NCBI GenBank assembly: GCA_023897205.1
Contig: JAHWDD010000032.1
Span: 7,698-54,245 of the forward strand
DNA: 46,548 nt
Direction of reading: 5' to 3'
Source: Exophiala sp. HKRS030
Taxonomy: Eukaryota > Ascomycota > Eurotiomycetes > Chaetothyriales > Herpotrichiellaceae
The notes beneath the pieces are model-generated. The model saw only the letters and a list, made by a program, of their open reading frames with translations, was not told the DNA's origin and did not search any database. Positions 1 through 11,121 of the stretch are shown one piece after another (positions within the stretch are counted from its first letter, which is position 1; each line of letters begins with the position of its first letter). The position numbers and the translations under genes are program-made.

Positions 1-828
1 CCTGCAATTGGTGACTTGCTTCTCTAAGGTATGTGGCATGCTCGTTGATGTTTTCGGGACCATTGTTTACCTGCGGCCATCTCGGTGCCATTACCACGAA
101 ATCACGCGTTTTGGACGCGTCACTCGTGATACTGGCCTAAGATAAAGTAGGTTGACGAAGAGAACTAGAGTAATTTACGCGTTTTCAAAAATTTGTTCTG
201 AGCTGTGGGTGGTGTTTTCATGAATATAAGCTATATTCGTATTCATTTATTCATTTCGGAGCTCTAGTGATCGGTATGCACAAAACGGATGGCAGTGATT
301 GTGAACGAAGTTGACTATGTAGCAAAGCTACAAAATGACCGCGTGTATATATCTCCGTGCTCCTACGTCACCAGTAGAGCTCAGTGCTACCCAATCTGAT
401 CACAGCTAATTTTTACTGATGCAACTGACCTTGTCACGTGGTGACCCTTCTGGTTGACTCGGCTTTCACACCCGCATTGAATATCACGTAATTACTATCT
501 TCAGTCCTGCATTCGAATATCGAGGTACCAAGATCAGAAATATGGGAATGAAGTTGGTGGTTTTCTTCCAGGGCATTGTACCAGCGGTGACGGAGTGACC
601 AGGGCTGTCAAGGTAACATGTGCCGCAAAAGGCTTCAGAATGCGCGTGGTTGGAAGGACTTCTAGCCACATTGAAGATGTGCTGTTGAATATTGTTCCAG
701 GCTTGCGAGAGCTATGGTATCGTTCGATGATATTTATTAAGGTGGTTGGGCTGGTGCTACCGACGACTGGATTCGCTTTCGAGCCTGGAAGTTGCAGCCG
801 CAAGAGACACGAATGCTGTCTTCAGCTC
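1..828. other. Intergenic stretch without a supported gene
   Basis: No gene can be supported here. Short open frames exist on both strands (for example around 595-855, plus) but they begin at non-ATG codons, show no splice-consistent extension and match no family I recognise with confidence. The only clear structure is the 45-bp AT-rich repeat arm at 222-266, described separately. The right part is probably the 3' flank of the zinc-cluster regulator that ends at 829 on the minus strand. Confidence 0.5.
222..266 (+). repeat. Solo arm of an inverted-repeat element (same family as 10779-10809 and 15409-15439)
   Basis: The segment ends in TTTATTCATTTCGGAGCTCTA. From about 226 it is identical over about 41 bp to the reverse complement of the sequence beginning at 10779, and it also matches the arm at 15409-15439. 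It ends in TA followed by unrelated sequence, as expected for an element bounded by a TA target. No partner arm is visible nearby, so this is a single end, either truncated or with its partner outside the window. Confidence 0.75.
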
Positions 829-3188
829 TCAGAATCCTACCTGACCATTCGATAGGACCACCATTTGCACGATGTGAACGAGTTCTTCAGCAGTCCTGTA
901 GACGTGCTTCGCGTGTAGCATCTGACTCTCGGACACCCTATAACCACTAAAGAAGTTTTCTTTCATGAAGACCAAAAATTCGCCGAGGATCTTTAGATCT
1001 GCTTTGGCTGTGTGACTCGACGGATCTAGAAGGATGTTGCACATGAGGATCAGCATAGCTGACAACGGGTAGAATAGAATTACCCTAGAGAAATGAGGCA
1101 GGGAATCAGCAGTAGTTCCAGTACAACAGCCAAGGACGGGAGGATTGAGAGTTTGACAAAGCCCATAGCATCGATACCGAGCCGTCTAACTTATGGCTGA
1201 CGGACTGCAGAGCCTCGGATGCTTACCAGAAGAGATGTAGCATGAGAATTTGCACTCTAGAAAACAAAGAGCAAAGCATCGAGCGACTGGCGTGCAGAGC
1301 AACTCCAATGCTGGACATCAAGCCGTCGACAAGTCGAGCATTGTGAGTCCAGTTTGAGCAGCGACTGATCGCCTGGTGAATCGTGGTCATGCAGTGGTAA
1401 TACTCAAGTGAGATTAAAAAAGCTGGAATTTCCACTCTGGTGGACTTTGAGCCGTTTGCGAGGCTTTCTGGGAACGAAAGGCTTGGTCGACAACCTCCAC
1501 TTCTCCAGCATATCATCAAGGATTCGGATATTTTCCAGAATTTCCGCGTCGGAAGCTTTCATAGAATGCGGCGAGTAGAGTATTTCGTAGGTTTTGGACT
1601 TGATAATGCTCAGCCGTAAGTCGCCTGGAAAACGCCAACCAATCGTGAGATTTGGCGAGATTTGCTTTAGGTAATGAAGTGGCAGTGTTAGATCGCAGGA
1701 GGAGTCATTCAGGCATGGCGGCCGGCCTGTACGAAATGTGATGTCCATGTCTAGCGTGTAGCAAACCCAGAAAAGCTCACGCAGATGGAGAGTTGTTCGA
1801 ATTTCGAGGGAAGGGGAATCGTCAGGAAGTCCATCAACCTCTCGACCCGGATAGAGGTTTGCACCCAACATGAAAATGAATCGGGACAAAAGCGACAGTA
1901 AGATATCGGCCATATGGATGTCTCCACAGCTGAATCGATGTACTACCTAATAGGAGGGGGTTCGTTAGCACGTGTGGAGAGAGTCCCGCAGCATATCTTC
2001 AGCTGTAATAGCGAATTGCAGCTGTGTATGGACTGGAGAGGAGGCTAGTAACGGCGGTCGTAGAAAGATTGGGCCACTTACCATCATCACGAGGGCATCA
2101 ACAGTCTCAATGCTCGGCCGTGCCTCCAACAGACCAGGTATGAGCGATTGACCAGCGATGTCGCAGCCCTCGATATGCGGAGAGGTCGAAGGGTTTTCTC
2201 CTCGGTCGCTCACTAGTGATCCAAGGGCAAGAAATGCAAAGACACATGCTTTCGCCGGTAAAGCTGCGCTTGATTCCGGATGGCTGTCTTTGTACGCCTC
2301 TTCAACAGTCCTGGCAAACAATACCGGATCAATGAGTGGTAGATAGCTGGAAAATTGAGACTGTTGATAAAGTGCGAGGCGAGTTTCGAGAACGTTGCGG
2401 GGTGGCAACTCCCTCCTCGCTCCCTGCCGCAGGGTTTCGGCGTTGAATACATGGTGCTGACTGGACCAAAGAGGCTCAGGCGCCTTATGATCTGCATCCT
2501 CCGAGTTAACAGTCTCCCTACGAAATCCAACCCATGTTTGGCCCTTGTGCGATAAGAACGGTACGCCATGGAAGAGGTTGATATCACCGAGGTTGTAGGC
2601 AGACAGTGATAAATACCCAATGTTTGCCGTCTGAGGCGGTGACGAGTTGTTATCATTTGAACTCTGCTTTGCCGAGTGGGAAGTTGGGTTCGACTTTGTC
2701 ATGTTCTGCTTGACTGGTCCTTGGTGACAGTGAGCGACGCTGAACATTCCGGAGGATGGCGAATTACTTACTAGCCCCCTTTTGGAGACTTTCCGACAGG
2801 ATTAATTCCATACGCTCCAGTCGCCGTATGAGATTGGATTCCCTCAACTTGCTTTTACGGCCAGAAGTTGAGGATTAGCCTCGTTTCGACGGTTATATCG
2901 GTTTACGGGATGAATCTGCTCACCTTGCTCGATTCTGCCTTTGTCTCGAGCTGTATGCTCGGGTAAAGGTACAAGACTTTCCATGATGGCGACACCAGTC
3001 ACATTGAGGCGTCGCATTATCACATTTAATCTATAAAAAGTCAGTAACTCGAAATTTGGTGGCCATTACCGTAATATGCTTGTGTTGGAGGAAGTGTTTG
3101 CCTTTCTACGATGGCATGCATCACATGCATGCCGTGCTGGAACACTTCGATTGCCACTTTCAGCAGAAGCTGAAGTCGAGTGAAACAT
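829..3188 (-). CDS. Zn2Cys6 fungal transcription factor with Fungal_trans domain (one apparent frameshift)
   Basis: Binuclear zinc-cluster DNA-binding regulator, expected in the nucleus. The model has six exons: 3188-3102, 3030-2924, 2851-2772, 2713-2082, 1946-1227 and 1084-829. The ATG at 3188 gives the six zinc ligands at residues 22, 25, 32, 39, 42 and 49 in exact C-X2-C-X6-C-X6-C-X2-C-X6-C spacing. A basic linker and short coiled coil follow (SKLRESNLIRRLERMELIL). The middle-homology domain contains GDIHMADILLSLLSRF, FMLGANLYPG and LEYYHCMTTIHQA. All junctions are phase-consistent, but the reading frame must shift by +1 near 1486-1499, between MLEKWRLS and RPSLSFPE, where no plausible intron exists. 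The protein would be about 627 residues. It diverges from the ABC transporter at 5532, which it could regulate (inference). Either a mildly damaged gene or a sequence error. Confidence 0.82.
3031..3101 (-). other. Likely GC-AG intron inside the zinc-cluster coding sequence
   Basis: Exon 1 ends in CATCGTAGAAAG and the intron begins GCAAAC, not GT. It ends in ACTGACTTTTTATAG, which has a good branch site and acceptor. Removing these 71 nt joins CDACHRRK to IKCDNATPQC in phase 0 and restores the perfect zinc-cluster spacing, so the rare GC donor is strongly supported by the protein. Confidence 0.8.
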
Positions 3189-5531
3189 GTCTGCAGTCTC
3201 AGTACAATTTCGCGAACATCGGAGAAAAGCAGTAAACGCTATCCCCTGACCGAGCTTGTGCTCAAAAGCCTTCGATGAAGGGAACTTTAACGGTAGGTTG
3301 GTCTTCGCTATCTGCCGCCGATGCTTTGAATCGTTTCCAGTAACACCACAGACGCATGAAACTTGCCTAGCTCTGCATCACTGCGTTTCTTTGTGGTTTA
3401 TTATCCTCTGAAATGGCAACAAGATATTTTTGGGCCTTTAAGGTGGGCCAGGGAATAATTGCATCTCAACTTAAGTTCCGCGGGAAGGGCAGTCTTCCTC
3501 GACTTCTGGTAAACTTTCCTTTCAACAGGGGAGACTGATTTATGCCAACCTCGGATACGGTTGGCCCATGCGTTTCGGGCAAGGCTACTTAGAGTTCCCG
3601 CTGAGTCAGCGAACAGTTGACCCATGAGGGTAAAGCCCCCAAGCCTACAAGTGATTGACGACCGAAACTTCCATACATTGTACAGTACAATTGGACAGCG
3701 GCGATTAGTCTCCAGGCGTCAATGCTTGTCACAGTCTTGTGAGCCACATGGGCTTTGGAGTGCAATGTGCGACGAGGGAGAACCATGGCCCAACAAAGGA
3801 AGTCAAGTCACAGTCTCAAGTCGCCTCTATGCTTTGGACTCGCTCTGTTTGTGAGGCCAAACCTGTCGTACTGTGTGTTGTGTATCTGAGTTGTTTCATT
3901 GCCGCGGTTGATCTTTTGTTGATACTACGCAATGCTGGACTGAAATATCCTCTCATCACAAGACTAGCTAATGGCGAGCACAGTTTCTCGGCTGTAAGTA
4001 AGCCATATGTTTGGACTCGTTGGCTTTTTGCACTAGTCATTCTTGACCAAAGAAACAGTTTGACCAAGTAATCGTGCACTATCAGCCCAGAAAGCTGTAG
4101 CGGCGACTGACGCAGGCTTCATGGTGACAGAGTATGGCAGCATTTTATTCTCCTAATCTGGTACGATTGTAAGTCTGGAGGTTACCCATCGAAGGACCTA
4201 GGGACGATTTGCCGGGGTTGGAAGTCAACATTGACTTCCCTCGGGACACAAGCCTTGGGAAAGCGCACCTGGGATGCAATATAGACTGCACAGTTACGGC
4301 AATTGCAGTCATTCTAGAGAGTACTTTTAGGAAAGAAGTGACGAGACTTCCGGTCGACACTCACAACCCTTCTAGGACGATGGATTCAGTTTCATCATGC
4401 ATGATGTTCATCATGCATGATGGGATTGAATCATCCTCCTACCAGCTCGATGATTCGAGGGACGTATCTGAAGACTGTCAACCAGGCCGCGTCTAGACCG
4501 ATTGTAAAGAGTTGAAATTTGGTCTGCCTCAATGTGGTCACTGCTTCGCACGAAGAGGTAGTCGGTCGGCCTTCCATCTCCGACAGACGTACAATCTGAC
4601 CATGATCATGAAGAGGAGAACAAAGATAGAACAAAAACATAACCTGTCAACATATAATCCACCATCACGAAGTCATTTCCTATGTTCTCTTGGTTGTTGT
4701 CTTTGGCTGTAGCAAAGCTTGTGATACAGCGGCTCAAAAGTTGTTTTGGTGGACCTGTTGCCTAACTAAAAACACGGACCAGCTGGAGATAAGTCTTTGA
4801 CTATCATGTCTTTGTATTGTCAAGTCGGAAGCATAGAGAGAGCAGGTGAGTAGAGCATTTACGAGCATGCCTACACAGGACGAGTTGCTAGGGCGCCCCA
4901 GCGATGATTAGGACGATTAGGAGGGTTGGCGAATATGAGCAATCCAGGCAGTGCTCAGAATTAACCCAACCCTCTTGAGTGCTTGTTCGACAACTTATCA
5001 AGAGGACGCTGATGAGCGCCTAACCCAAGCACTGAAGGCGAAACCTAAAGACTCGCGTTGCGACGGAAATTTTGTGAACACCTCCGTACGGTCCGCCAGT
5101 GATCCCGAGATCCGTGAGGCGCGTTCCTGGAGCACTGTAGCCACTGAATCTCACAATTTTGGCCATGAATTGCCGTGTAATGTGCCGCTCAAGATACGTA
5201 GGGGAGAACTTTGTTAAAATAGACGCACGGAATCGCTAATTTAGAAAACCGAACCGAAACATCCCCACTTGCGACGTCACCAATAGAAGTACTATACCTG
5301 AGGGCCGGCCTAAACAGAGGAAATGAGACGGACCCATTGAGAGACTTTAAAATCAGGCTCTCGCAATAGCCGGATAACGAGATCTCTACAAAAGGGGCGC
5401 CTTTCCACGTGTTCTTCTACAAATTCAGCAACCCTCGTTGTAGCTCCGAATCCGAACCAGGCTTCACCCTGGCGTGAGATAGCGTGCAAGACCGGAACTG
5501 GGAACTGAGAGTGACACTCGCGGTGCTTATC
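3189..5531. promoter_or_regulatory. 2.3-kb divergent intergenic region between regulator and ABC pump
   Basis: No gene recognised. The two flanking genes are transcribed away from it, so both promoters must lie here. A CACGTG palindrome is present near 5407. The tandem palindrome at 4391-4422 is annotated separately. Small open frames on both strands lack ATG starts or family features. Confidence 0.5.
4391..4422. repeat. Perfect 2 x 16-bp tandem of a palindromic motif
   Basis: The unit TTCATCATGCATGATG occurs twice head to tail without a mismatch. Each unit contains the 14-bp perfect palindrome CATCATGCATGATG. It lies in the divergent region, about 1.2 kb from the regulator start and 1.1 kb from the ABC start, and could be a dimeric regulator site (inference) or a replication-slippage product. 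Confidence 0.8.
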
Positions 5532-8500
5532 ATGGATTCAGTAACGAGGGAAGAAATTGCTCGTCAGAGCGCTCAGCTCGATAGAACCAACTCACACTAC
5601 TCGAGGGCATCCCAGGTATCGCATCGTCGGTCGACTTCGGACACGATTGGTCAAGCCCTATGGCGAATGTTGTCCCACGAGTCGACTTGGTCTCAACGCG
5701 CTGAAAGGGAGATGTACGACACCGAGGCCCAAGAAGACCAGGAACCCTTTGCTCAAAATGCAGAGCAATGGGCTCTGGCCGAACAGTTCAAACTCGCCCA
5801 CGGGCAGGAGAACGATAAAGAAGAGGCCGACCGGGCGCTGGGTGTGACCTGGCAGCATTTGACCGTCCGCGGGCTCGGTATGGACGCGGCCGTCCATGAG
5901 AATGCGTTGTCACAGTTTAATATCCCTCAAAAAATAAGAGACAGCCGTGCTCCACAGTCCCTGCGCACCATCCTGGATGACTCTCACGGTTGTGTGAAGC
6001 CAGGGGAGATGTTGTTGGTGCTCGGTCGGCCCGGCGCTGGATGCACAACGCTGCTCAAGATGCTGGCAAACAAAAGAGGTGGGTACAGGGAGGTCAAAGG
6101 CAACGTCCGCTTTGGCTCGATGACACCAGCTGAGGCGGCCAAATACCGGGCGCAAATTGTCATCAACACAGAAGAGGAGATATTCTTCCCTTCTCTCACT
6201 GTCTCGCAGACGATGGACTTTGCCACCCGGATGAAGGTCTCGGCCAACCGTCCGGATAAATTGCGAAGCCCAGAAGCTTATCAGCAATACTTCAAAGATT
6301 TCTTACTGGCCTCGATGGGCATCGAGCACACGAACGACACCAAAGTCGGGAACGAGTACATCCGAGGTGTTTCAGGCGGCGAGCGAAAAAGGATATCGAT
6401 CATCGAGTGTCTGGCGAGCCGAGCCAGTGTATTTTGTTGGGACAACAGCACCCGTGGGCTCGATGCATCCACGGCACTCGAATGGACGAAAGCCGTCCGG
6501 GCCATGACTGACATCCTGAAATTGACCACAATCGCTACGCTGTACCAGGCAGGCAATGGAATCTACAACTTGTTTGACAAGGTCCTCGTGCTTGATGAAG
6601 GCAAGCAGATCTATTACGGACCCACGAAGGAGGCACGGCCTTTCATGGAGAAGCTCGGCTTCATTTGTGACAACGGGGCCAACGTGGCCGACTTTCTCAC
6701 CGGCGTGACGGTCCCCACTGAACGCGCCGTGCGAGAAGAATGCCGGATGACCTTCCCAAAAGATGCTACCAGCCTCCGTGATATCTACCTTCAGTCCGAA
6801 ATCAATCGCCAAATGAGTCTTGAGTACGATTTTCCCGACACCGAGACCACTCAAGTCGCAACCACAAAATTCAAGGAAAGCGTGACGAACGAGAAGGCCA
6901 AGGAGCAGCCGAAGAGTTCGCCATTTACCGTACCCTTCAAGATCCAGACCAGAAACGCAATCATTCGCCAATACCAAATCATATGGGGTGACAAGGCCAC
7001 CTTTGCGGTCAAGAACATGACCATCCTGATTCTGGGCCTTGTCACCGGGAGTCTCTTCTACGATGCGCCGGACACTTCGGCGGGCCTGTTCTCGAAAGGA
7101 GGTGCCCTCTTCATCTCCATCCTCGCCTTCGGTCTGATGGCCATGTCCGAAGTGACGGACAGTTTTTCTGGTCGAGCTGTACTCGCCAAGCACAAAGATT
7201 TTGCCTTTTACCACCCTGCAGCTTTCTGCATCGCCCAGATTTCGGCCGACATCCCCGTAATTCTGTGTCAGATTACTGTCTGGTCGCTCATCATTTACTT
7301 CATGGTGGGCTTACAGATGTCAGCCGGGTCATTCTTCACGTTTTGGATTGTTTTATTCGCCGTGTCCATGTGCATGACAGCCATGTTTCGACTGGTGGGA
7401 GCTTCTTTCAGTAATTTCGACGATGCATCAAAGGTCTCCGGCTTTCTGGTCGGGGCATTGATCATGTATTCCGGCTACATGATTCCCAAAGGTGGAATGT
7501 ATGATTGGTTCGTCTGGATCTACTGGATAGACCCCTTGGCATACGCATTCTCCGCTTTGATGGGCAATGAGTTCAAAGGCCGTGTCATCGCATGCGTCCG
7601 AAACAATCTGATCCCGTCGGGCCCGGGCTACACCAACAGCGCTTTTGCGGCCTGTGCAGGGATCGGTGGTGCGTCGGTTGGAGCGACGTCCGTGACGGGT
7701 GAACAGTACCTGAGGTCGCTGTCCTATTCCAGCTCGAACGTCTGGAGGAACTTTGGTATTCTTTGGGCGTGGTGGGCTCTTTTTGCGGGTCTGACCATCT
7801 TTTTCACCACCCGATGGCACAACACAGCGATGGGTGGAGGTGTCCTTTTGATCCCCCGTGAACGCCTCCAGCAGAAAAGAATTCTCAGCCCACAAGACGA
7901 AGAGTCTCAGTCGAGAGAAAAGAGCTCCAACGTCGACAGCTCTGCCAGCGAGGTGGACAAGAACAACGGTGGTCTCGACTTGGTCCGAAACACCTCGATC
8001 TTCACCTGGAAGAATCTCTCCTACACAGTGAAAACGCCCTCTGGCGATCGGCTCCTTCTGGATGGCGTCCAAGGGTGGGTGAAACCGGGCATGCTGGGCG
8101 CATTGATGGGCTCGTCGGGGGCGGGCAAGACGACCCTCATGGACGTGCTCGCCCAGCGCAAGACGGATGGCACCATCCGCGGTTCCATCCTGGTCGATGG
8201 CCGTCCTCTCCCGATCTCGTTCCAGCGCTCTGCGGGATACTGTGAGCAGCTGGATGTGCACGAGCCGTATGCGACCGTGAGAGAAGCACTGGAATTCTCC
8301 GCTCTTCTCCGCCAAAGTCGTGACACCCCTGAGGTGGAGAAATTGAAGTATGTGGATACCGTCATCGACTTGCTCGAACTGCATGATTTGGAGAACTCCC
8401 TCATCGGTCGCCCTGGTGCCGGTCTGAGTGTCGAGCAAAGAAAACGGGTGACCATTGGCGTCGAACTGGTGGCTAAGCCGAGCACCCTCATCTTCCTCGA

Positions 8501-9899
8501 CGAGCCCACATCAGGCCTGGATGGACAAGCAGCCTTCAATACTCTCCGTTTCCTGAAAAAACTGGCCGCCGCCGGACAAGCTGTGCTGTGCACTATTCAC
8601 CAACCGAGCGCCCAGCTCTTTGCTCAGTTCGACACGTTGTTACTGTTGGCCAAGGGCGGCAAAACGGTCTATTTTGGCGACATCGGCGAGAATGGAAAGA
8701 CGATTCGGGATTATTTTGGTCGCAATGGCGCCCCTTGTCCACCGGATGCCAATCCTGCCGAGCACATGATCGACGTCGTCTCCGGTCACCTGTCCAGGGG
8801 CCACGATTGGAACGAGGTCTGGCTCGCGTCTCCTGAATGTCAAGCCGTCACTCGCGAGCTCGATGCCATGATCGAGGATGCAGCCTCCAAGCCGCCCGCC
8901 ACCGTCGTCGACGATAGTGAATTCGCCACGACTTTGTGGACGCAAACCAAGCTTGTCACCCACCGAATGAATCTCGCTCTCTTCCGCAATCTGGAGTACG
9001 TCAACAACAAGATCGCGCTGCATGTAGGGTCTGCGCTGTTCAACGGCTTCTCGTTCTGGATGATTGGCAATTCGGTCAATGACCTACAGCTGGCCTTGTT
9101 TTCTAATTTCAACTTCATCTTCGTTGCGCCCGGCGTCATCGCGCAGCTGCAACCTTTGTTCATTTCTCGCCGTGACATATACGACGCCCGGGAGAAGAAA
9201 TCCAAAATGTACAGCTGGATCGCGTTCGTCACCGGCCTCATCGTCTCCGAGATCCCGTACCTGATCATCTGCGCGGTGTTCTACTTTGTCTGCTTCTACT
9301 ATACCGTCGGCTTCCCCTCGGACGCTGATAAGGCTGGTGCCGTCTTCTTCGTCATGCTCGTCTACGAGTTCATCTACACGGGGATGGGGCAATTCGTCGC
9401 CGCGTATGCTCCGAACGCGGTGGCGGCATCCTTGATCAATCCATTCCTGATCTCCATGCTGACCTCCTTCTGCGGCGTCCTCATGCCATACAACCAGATC
9501 CAAACATTTTGGCGCTACTGGATGTACTATCTGAACCCCTTCACGTTCCTGATGGGCTCCCTGCTCACCTTCACCATCTTCGACAAGCCCGTCCACTGTT
9601 CCGAACGCGAGTTCGCCGTGTTCGACACGCCCAATGCCAATCAGACCTGCGCTGACTATCTCGCCGACTACCGACTGGGCATGGGGTCCCGGATGAATTT
9701 GACCAATCCGGAAGCAACGTCCGGTTGCCGTGTCTGTCAATATACGCGTGGCAGTGACTACTTGGATACGCTAAACATCAAAAACTACTACTACGGCTGG
9801 CAGGACGCCGGCATCTGCGTCATCTACGCCTTCAGCAGCTACATCCTTGTCTACGTCTGCATGAAACTACGGACCAAAACCAGCAAGAAAGCTGAGTGA
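5532..9899 (+). CDS. Full-size PDR/ABC-G multidrug transporter, AtrB-like
   Basis: Plasma-membrane ATP-driven efflux pump of 1455 residues, intronless, with the (NBD-TMD)x2 order of fungal PDR proteins. The first ATG in frame is at 5532 in a good context (ATCATGG). The open frame extends upstream only through a GTG at 5484. NBD1 has Walker [10 protein letters not shown] (about 165) with the Cys typical of fungal PDR pumps, signature VSGGERKR (about 280) and a degenerate Walker [13 protein letters not shown]2 has the standard Walker [11 protein letters not shown] (about 860), degenerate signature LSVEQRKR (about 965) and Walker [13 protein letters not shown]. Two ABC2-type membrane domains follow the NBDs. 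The stretch [14 protein letters not shown] and the NBD1 region resemble the AtrB group, which exports azoles, phytoalexins and other toxicants. Substrate here is unknown. The gene is fully open over 4.4 kb, unlike several neighbours. Confidence 0.95.
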   Translation: MDSVTREEIARQSAQLDRTNSHYSRASQVSHRRSTSDTIGQALWRMLSHESTWSQRAEREMYDTEAQEDQEPFAQNAEQWALAEQFKLAHGQENDKEEADRALGVTWQHLTVRGLGMDAAVHENALSQFNIPQKIRDSRAPQSLRTILDDSHGCVKPGEMLLVLGRPGAGCTTLLKMLANKRGGYREVKGNVRFGSMTPAEAAKYRAQIVINTEEEIFFPSLTVSQTMDFATRMKVSANRPDKLRSPEAYQQYFKDFLLASMGIEHTNDTKVGNEYIRGVSGGERKRISIIECLASRASVFCWDNSTRGLDASTALEWTKAVRAMTDILKLTTIATLYQAGNGIYNLFDKVLVLDEGKQIYYGPTKEARPFMEKLGFICDNGANVADFLTGVTVPTERAVREECRMTFPKDATSLRDIYLQSEINRQMSLEYDFPDTETTQVATTKFKESVTNEKAKEQPKSSPFTVPFKIQTRNAIIRQYQIIWGDKATFAVKNMTILILGLVTGSLFYDAPDTSAGLFSKGGALFISILAFGLMAMSEVTDSFSGRAVLAKHKDFAFYHPAAFCIAQISADIPVILCQITVWSLIIYFMVGLQMSAGSFFTFWIVLFAVSMCMTAMFRLVGASFSNFDDASKVSGFLVGALIMYSGYMIPKGGMYDWFVWIYWIDPLAYAFSALMGNEFKGRVIACVRNNLIPSGPGYTNSAFAACAGIGGASVGATSVTGEQYLRSLSYSSSNVWRNFGILWAWWALFAGLTIFFTTRWHNTAMGGGVLLIPRERLQQKRILSPQDEESQSREKSSNVDSSASEVDKNNGGLDLVRNTSIFTWKNLSYTVKTPSGDRLLLDGVQGWVKPGMLGALMGSSGAGKTTLMDVLAQRKTDGTIRGSILVDGRPLPISFQRSAGYCEQLDVHEPYATVREALEFSALLRQSRDTPEVEKLKYVDTVIDLLELHDLENSLIGRPGAGLSVEQRKRVTIGVELVAKPSTLIFLDEPTSGLDGQAAFNTLRFLKKLAAAGQAVLCTIHQPSAQLFAQFDTLLLLAKGGKTVYFGDIGENGKTIRDYFGRNGAPCPPDANPAEHMIDVVSGHLSRGHDWNEVWLASPECQAVTRELDAMIEDAASKPPATVVDDSEFATTLWTQTKLVTHRMNLALFRNLEYVNNKIALHVGSALFNGFSFWMIGNSVNDLQLALFSNFNFIFVAPGVIAQLQPLFISRRDIYDAREKKSKMYSWIAFVTGLIVSEIPYLIICAVFYFVCFYYTVGFPSDADKAGAVFFVMLVYEFIYTGMGQFVAAYAPNAVAASLINPFLISMLTSFCGVLMPYNQIQTFWRYWMYYLNPFTFLMGSLLTFTIFDKPVHCSEREFAVFDTPNANQTCADYLADYRLGMGSRMNLTNPEATSGCRVCQYTRGSDYLDTLNIKNYYYGWQDAGICVIYAFSSYILVYVCMKLRTKTSKKAE

Positions 9900-10692
9900 A
9901 GCAATTTGAGACGAAACAAACAAGACAACCTTGATCCTAGGTTCGCGGGAACTTCCCCGCTGAGTTGGGCGGCTGATACCGCCGCTTTCGTAGGCGGATT
10001 TCCTCCATGCCAAGAAGGCTGAACATAGGTCGCTCTTTCCAACCCATATCGACTCCACCACCCATACAACTTTCCCGAGCATCATTGACGAACTTGGAAC
10101 TTGCTGAAAATGGTACCCTCAAGAAGCGGCAGGCGGACTCGATAGAAGAAAATTTTGGGGGTGTACAAACATGGATAATATCGACCTGCGTTCTCAAGTC
10201 AATTCAAAGTGTAATTAACATTCGGTCTCGTGGAGGAAGGCGTAATAGAGCGAAGGTTTTGCTCATCCAGAGCTGGGGACTTCAAGACCGAAGTTGAGGC
10301 CCTATAGCATCCTCGAAGTTAAATCTACGCTCAAACACCCTAGCCCACTTTTTCTCACACAATCATTACATGCACCAGATTCACCGCCGATTAAGGTTGA
10401 ACATCTCTAGTCGCTGGCGCTTGCCGGCGACGACACCTCGGTTGCCCTGTCATCGTCGAGTAGAGTAGAGATCAAATTGTTGTGCCTAAGGTAGATGTAT
10501 TGGATATCACTGCCTTCCACCGCCACCGCCACCACCCTATAGTTAGGCCAGGTATGCGACAGTTTAGAAAGACATTCGGCCAGGCAAGGTATCAGGAGCG
10601 GCGTGTAGAATAGGCAAAGTGATAACACAATAAAAATAGGTCTTCCTATCTAATTACTCTAGTCACAGAACTCAAAGCATAAGAAAGAGAAG
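9900..10692. other. Intergenic region downstream of the ABC transporter
   Basis: No gene supported. Several open frames of 70-95 codons occur on both strands but start without ATG or have low-complexity content. It separates the ABC gene from the transposon block that begins with the repeat at 10693. Confidence 0.4.
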
Positions 10693-10770
10693 TGTTACGT
10701 TTCGCTCCACCTAGGGTGTCGCTTCACGTAGGGTTTCTTGGCAAGTGGGAAGTATAGGTGGGACGAGGTC
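10693..10770 (+). repeat. Copy 1 of a dispersed repeat beginning TGTTACGTTTCGCTCCACC
   Basis: About 78 bp here match 27138-27216 in the same orientation, sharing TGTTACGTTTCGCTCCACC, GGGTTTCTTGGCAAGTGG and a GGGACG end. A third copy in inverted orientation lies at 26675-26721. Start TGTTA resembles an LTR end, but no coding part of the element is attached here. It abuts the inverted-repeat arm at 10779. Confidence 0.7.
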
Positions 10771-10778
10771 CCGAAGAG

Positions 10779-10809
10779 TAGAGCTCCGAAATGAATAAAT
10801 GAATACGAA
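10779..10809 (+). repeat. Left arm of a terminal inverted repeat framing the copia element
   Basis: The sequence TAGAGCTCCGAAATGAATAA continues to 10809. Its reverse complement is found at 15409-15439 with 2 mismatches over 31 bp. Both arms end in TA on the outside, which fits a mariner-type or other TA-targeting short element into which the copia element was placed. Confidence 0.75.
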
Positions 10810-10824
10810 TATAGCTTATTTCGC

Positions 10825-10965
10825 TGTTGAAGCAAGTGATAGTATCGTTTATTGTTAAAGATTATCCTTTTTTCTTCCTGTGGAAGCGGGATGACTTATC
10901 TTATATACTCTGTACACAAGCTCCTAATCCCTGTCATACCGTTTCAGCCACCGGGATCTTCAACA
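10825..10965 (-). repeat. 3' LTR of the copia element
   Basis: 141 bp bounded by TGTTGAAG and CTTCAACA (perfect 8-bp inverted termini). Shares TGTTGAAGCAAGTGATAGTA at one end and CCGTTTCAGCCACCGGGATC at the other with the LTR at 15288, with indels in the centre. The internal side carries a short purine tract (GAGTAGGAG on the minus strand) that may serve as polypurine tract. Confidence 0.88.
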
Positions 10966-11121
10966 CTCCTACTCGATGGCTATCTTCTCTAGGAGAGTGC
11001 CAGCGACTATCGATCACGGTGCTGACAGGCCCTGTTAAAATTTCAAAGGCCACTTGAACGAAAAGGAAAGGAAAAGTTGCCCGAGTGTCCGCTCTTAGCC
11101 CGGATCGACGATCAGTGAGGA

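Noticed and set aside
595..855. Plus-strand frame with a faint resemblance to a dehydrogenase fragment (GFRMRVVGRTSSHIEDVL)
   Set aside because: No nucleotide-binding glycine motif, non-ATG start and no continuation.
1486..1513. 27-nt GT...CAG segment as an intron explaining the frameshift in the first regulator
   Set aside because: Too short for a fungal intron and, being a multiple of three, would not change frame.
4951..5217. 88-codon plus-strand frame before the ABC gene
   Set aside because: No ATG at its start and no family features; likely chance.
5484..5531. Upstream GTG start adding 16 residues to the ABC transporter
   Set aside because: Nuclear fungal genes start at ATG; the first in-frame ATG is at 5532 with a good context.
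6372..8438. Long antisense open frames (280 and 336 codons) opposite the ABC gene
   Set aside because: They mirror a GC-biased coding strand, have no motifs, and the sense strand is clearly coding.
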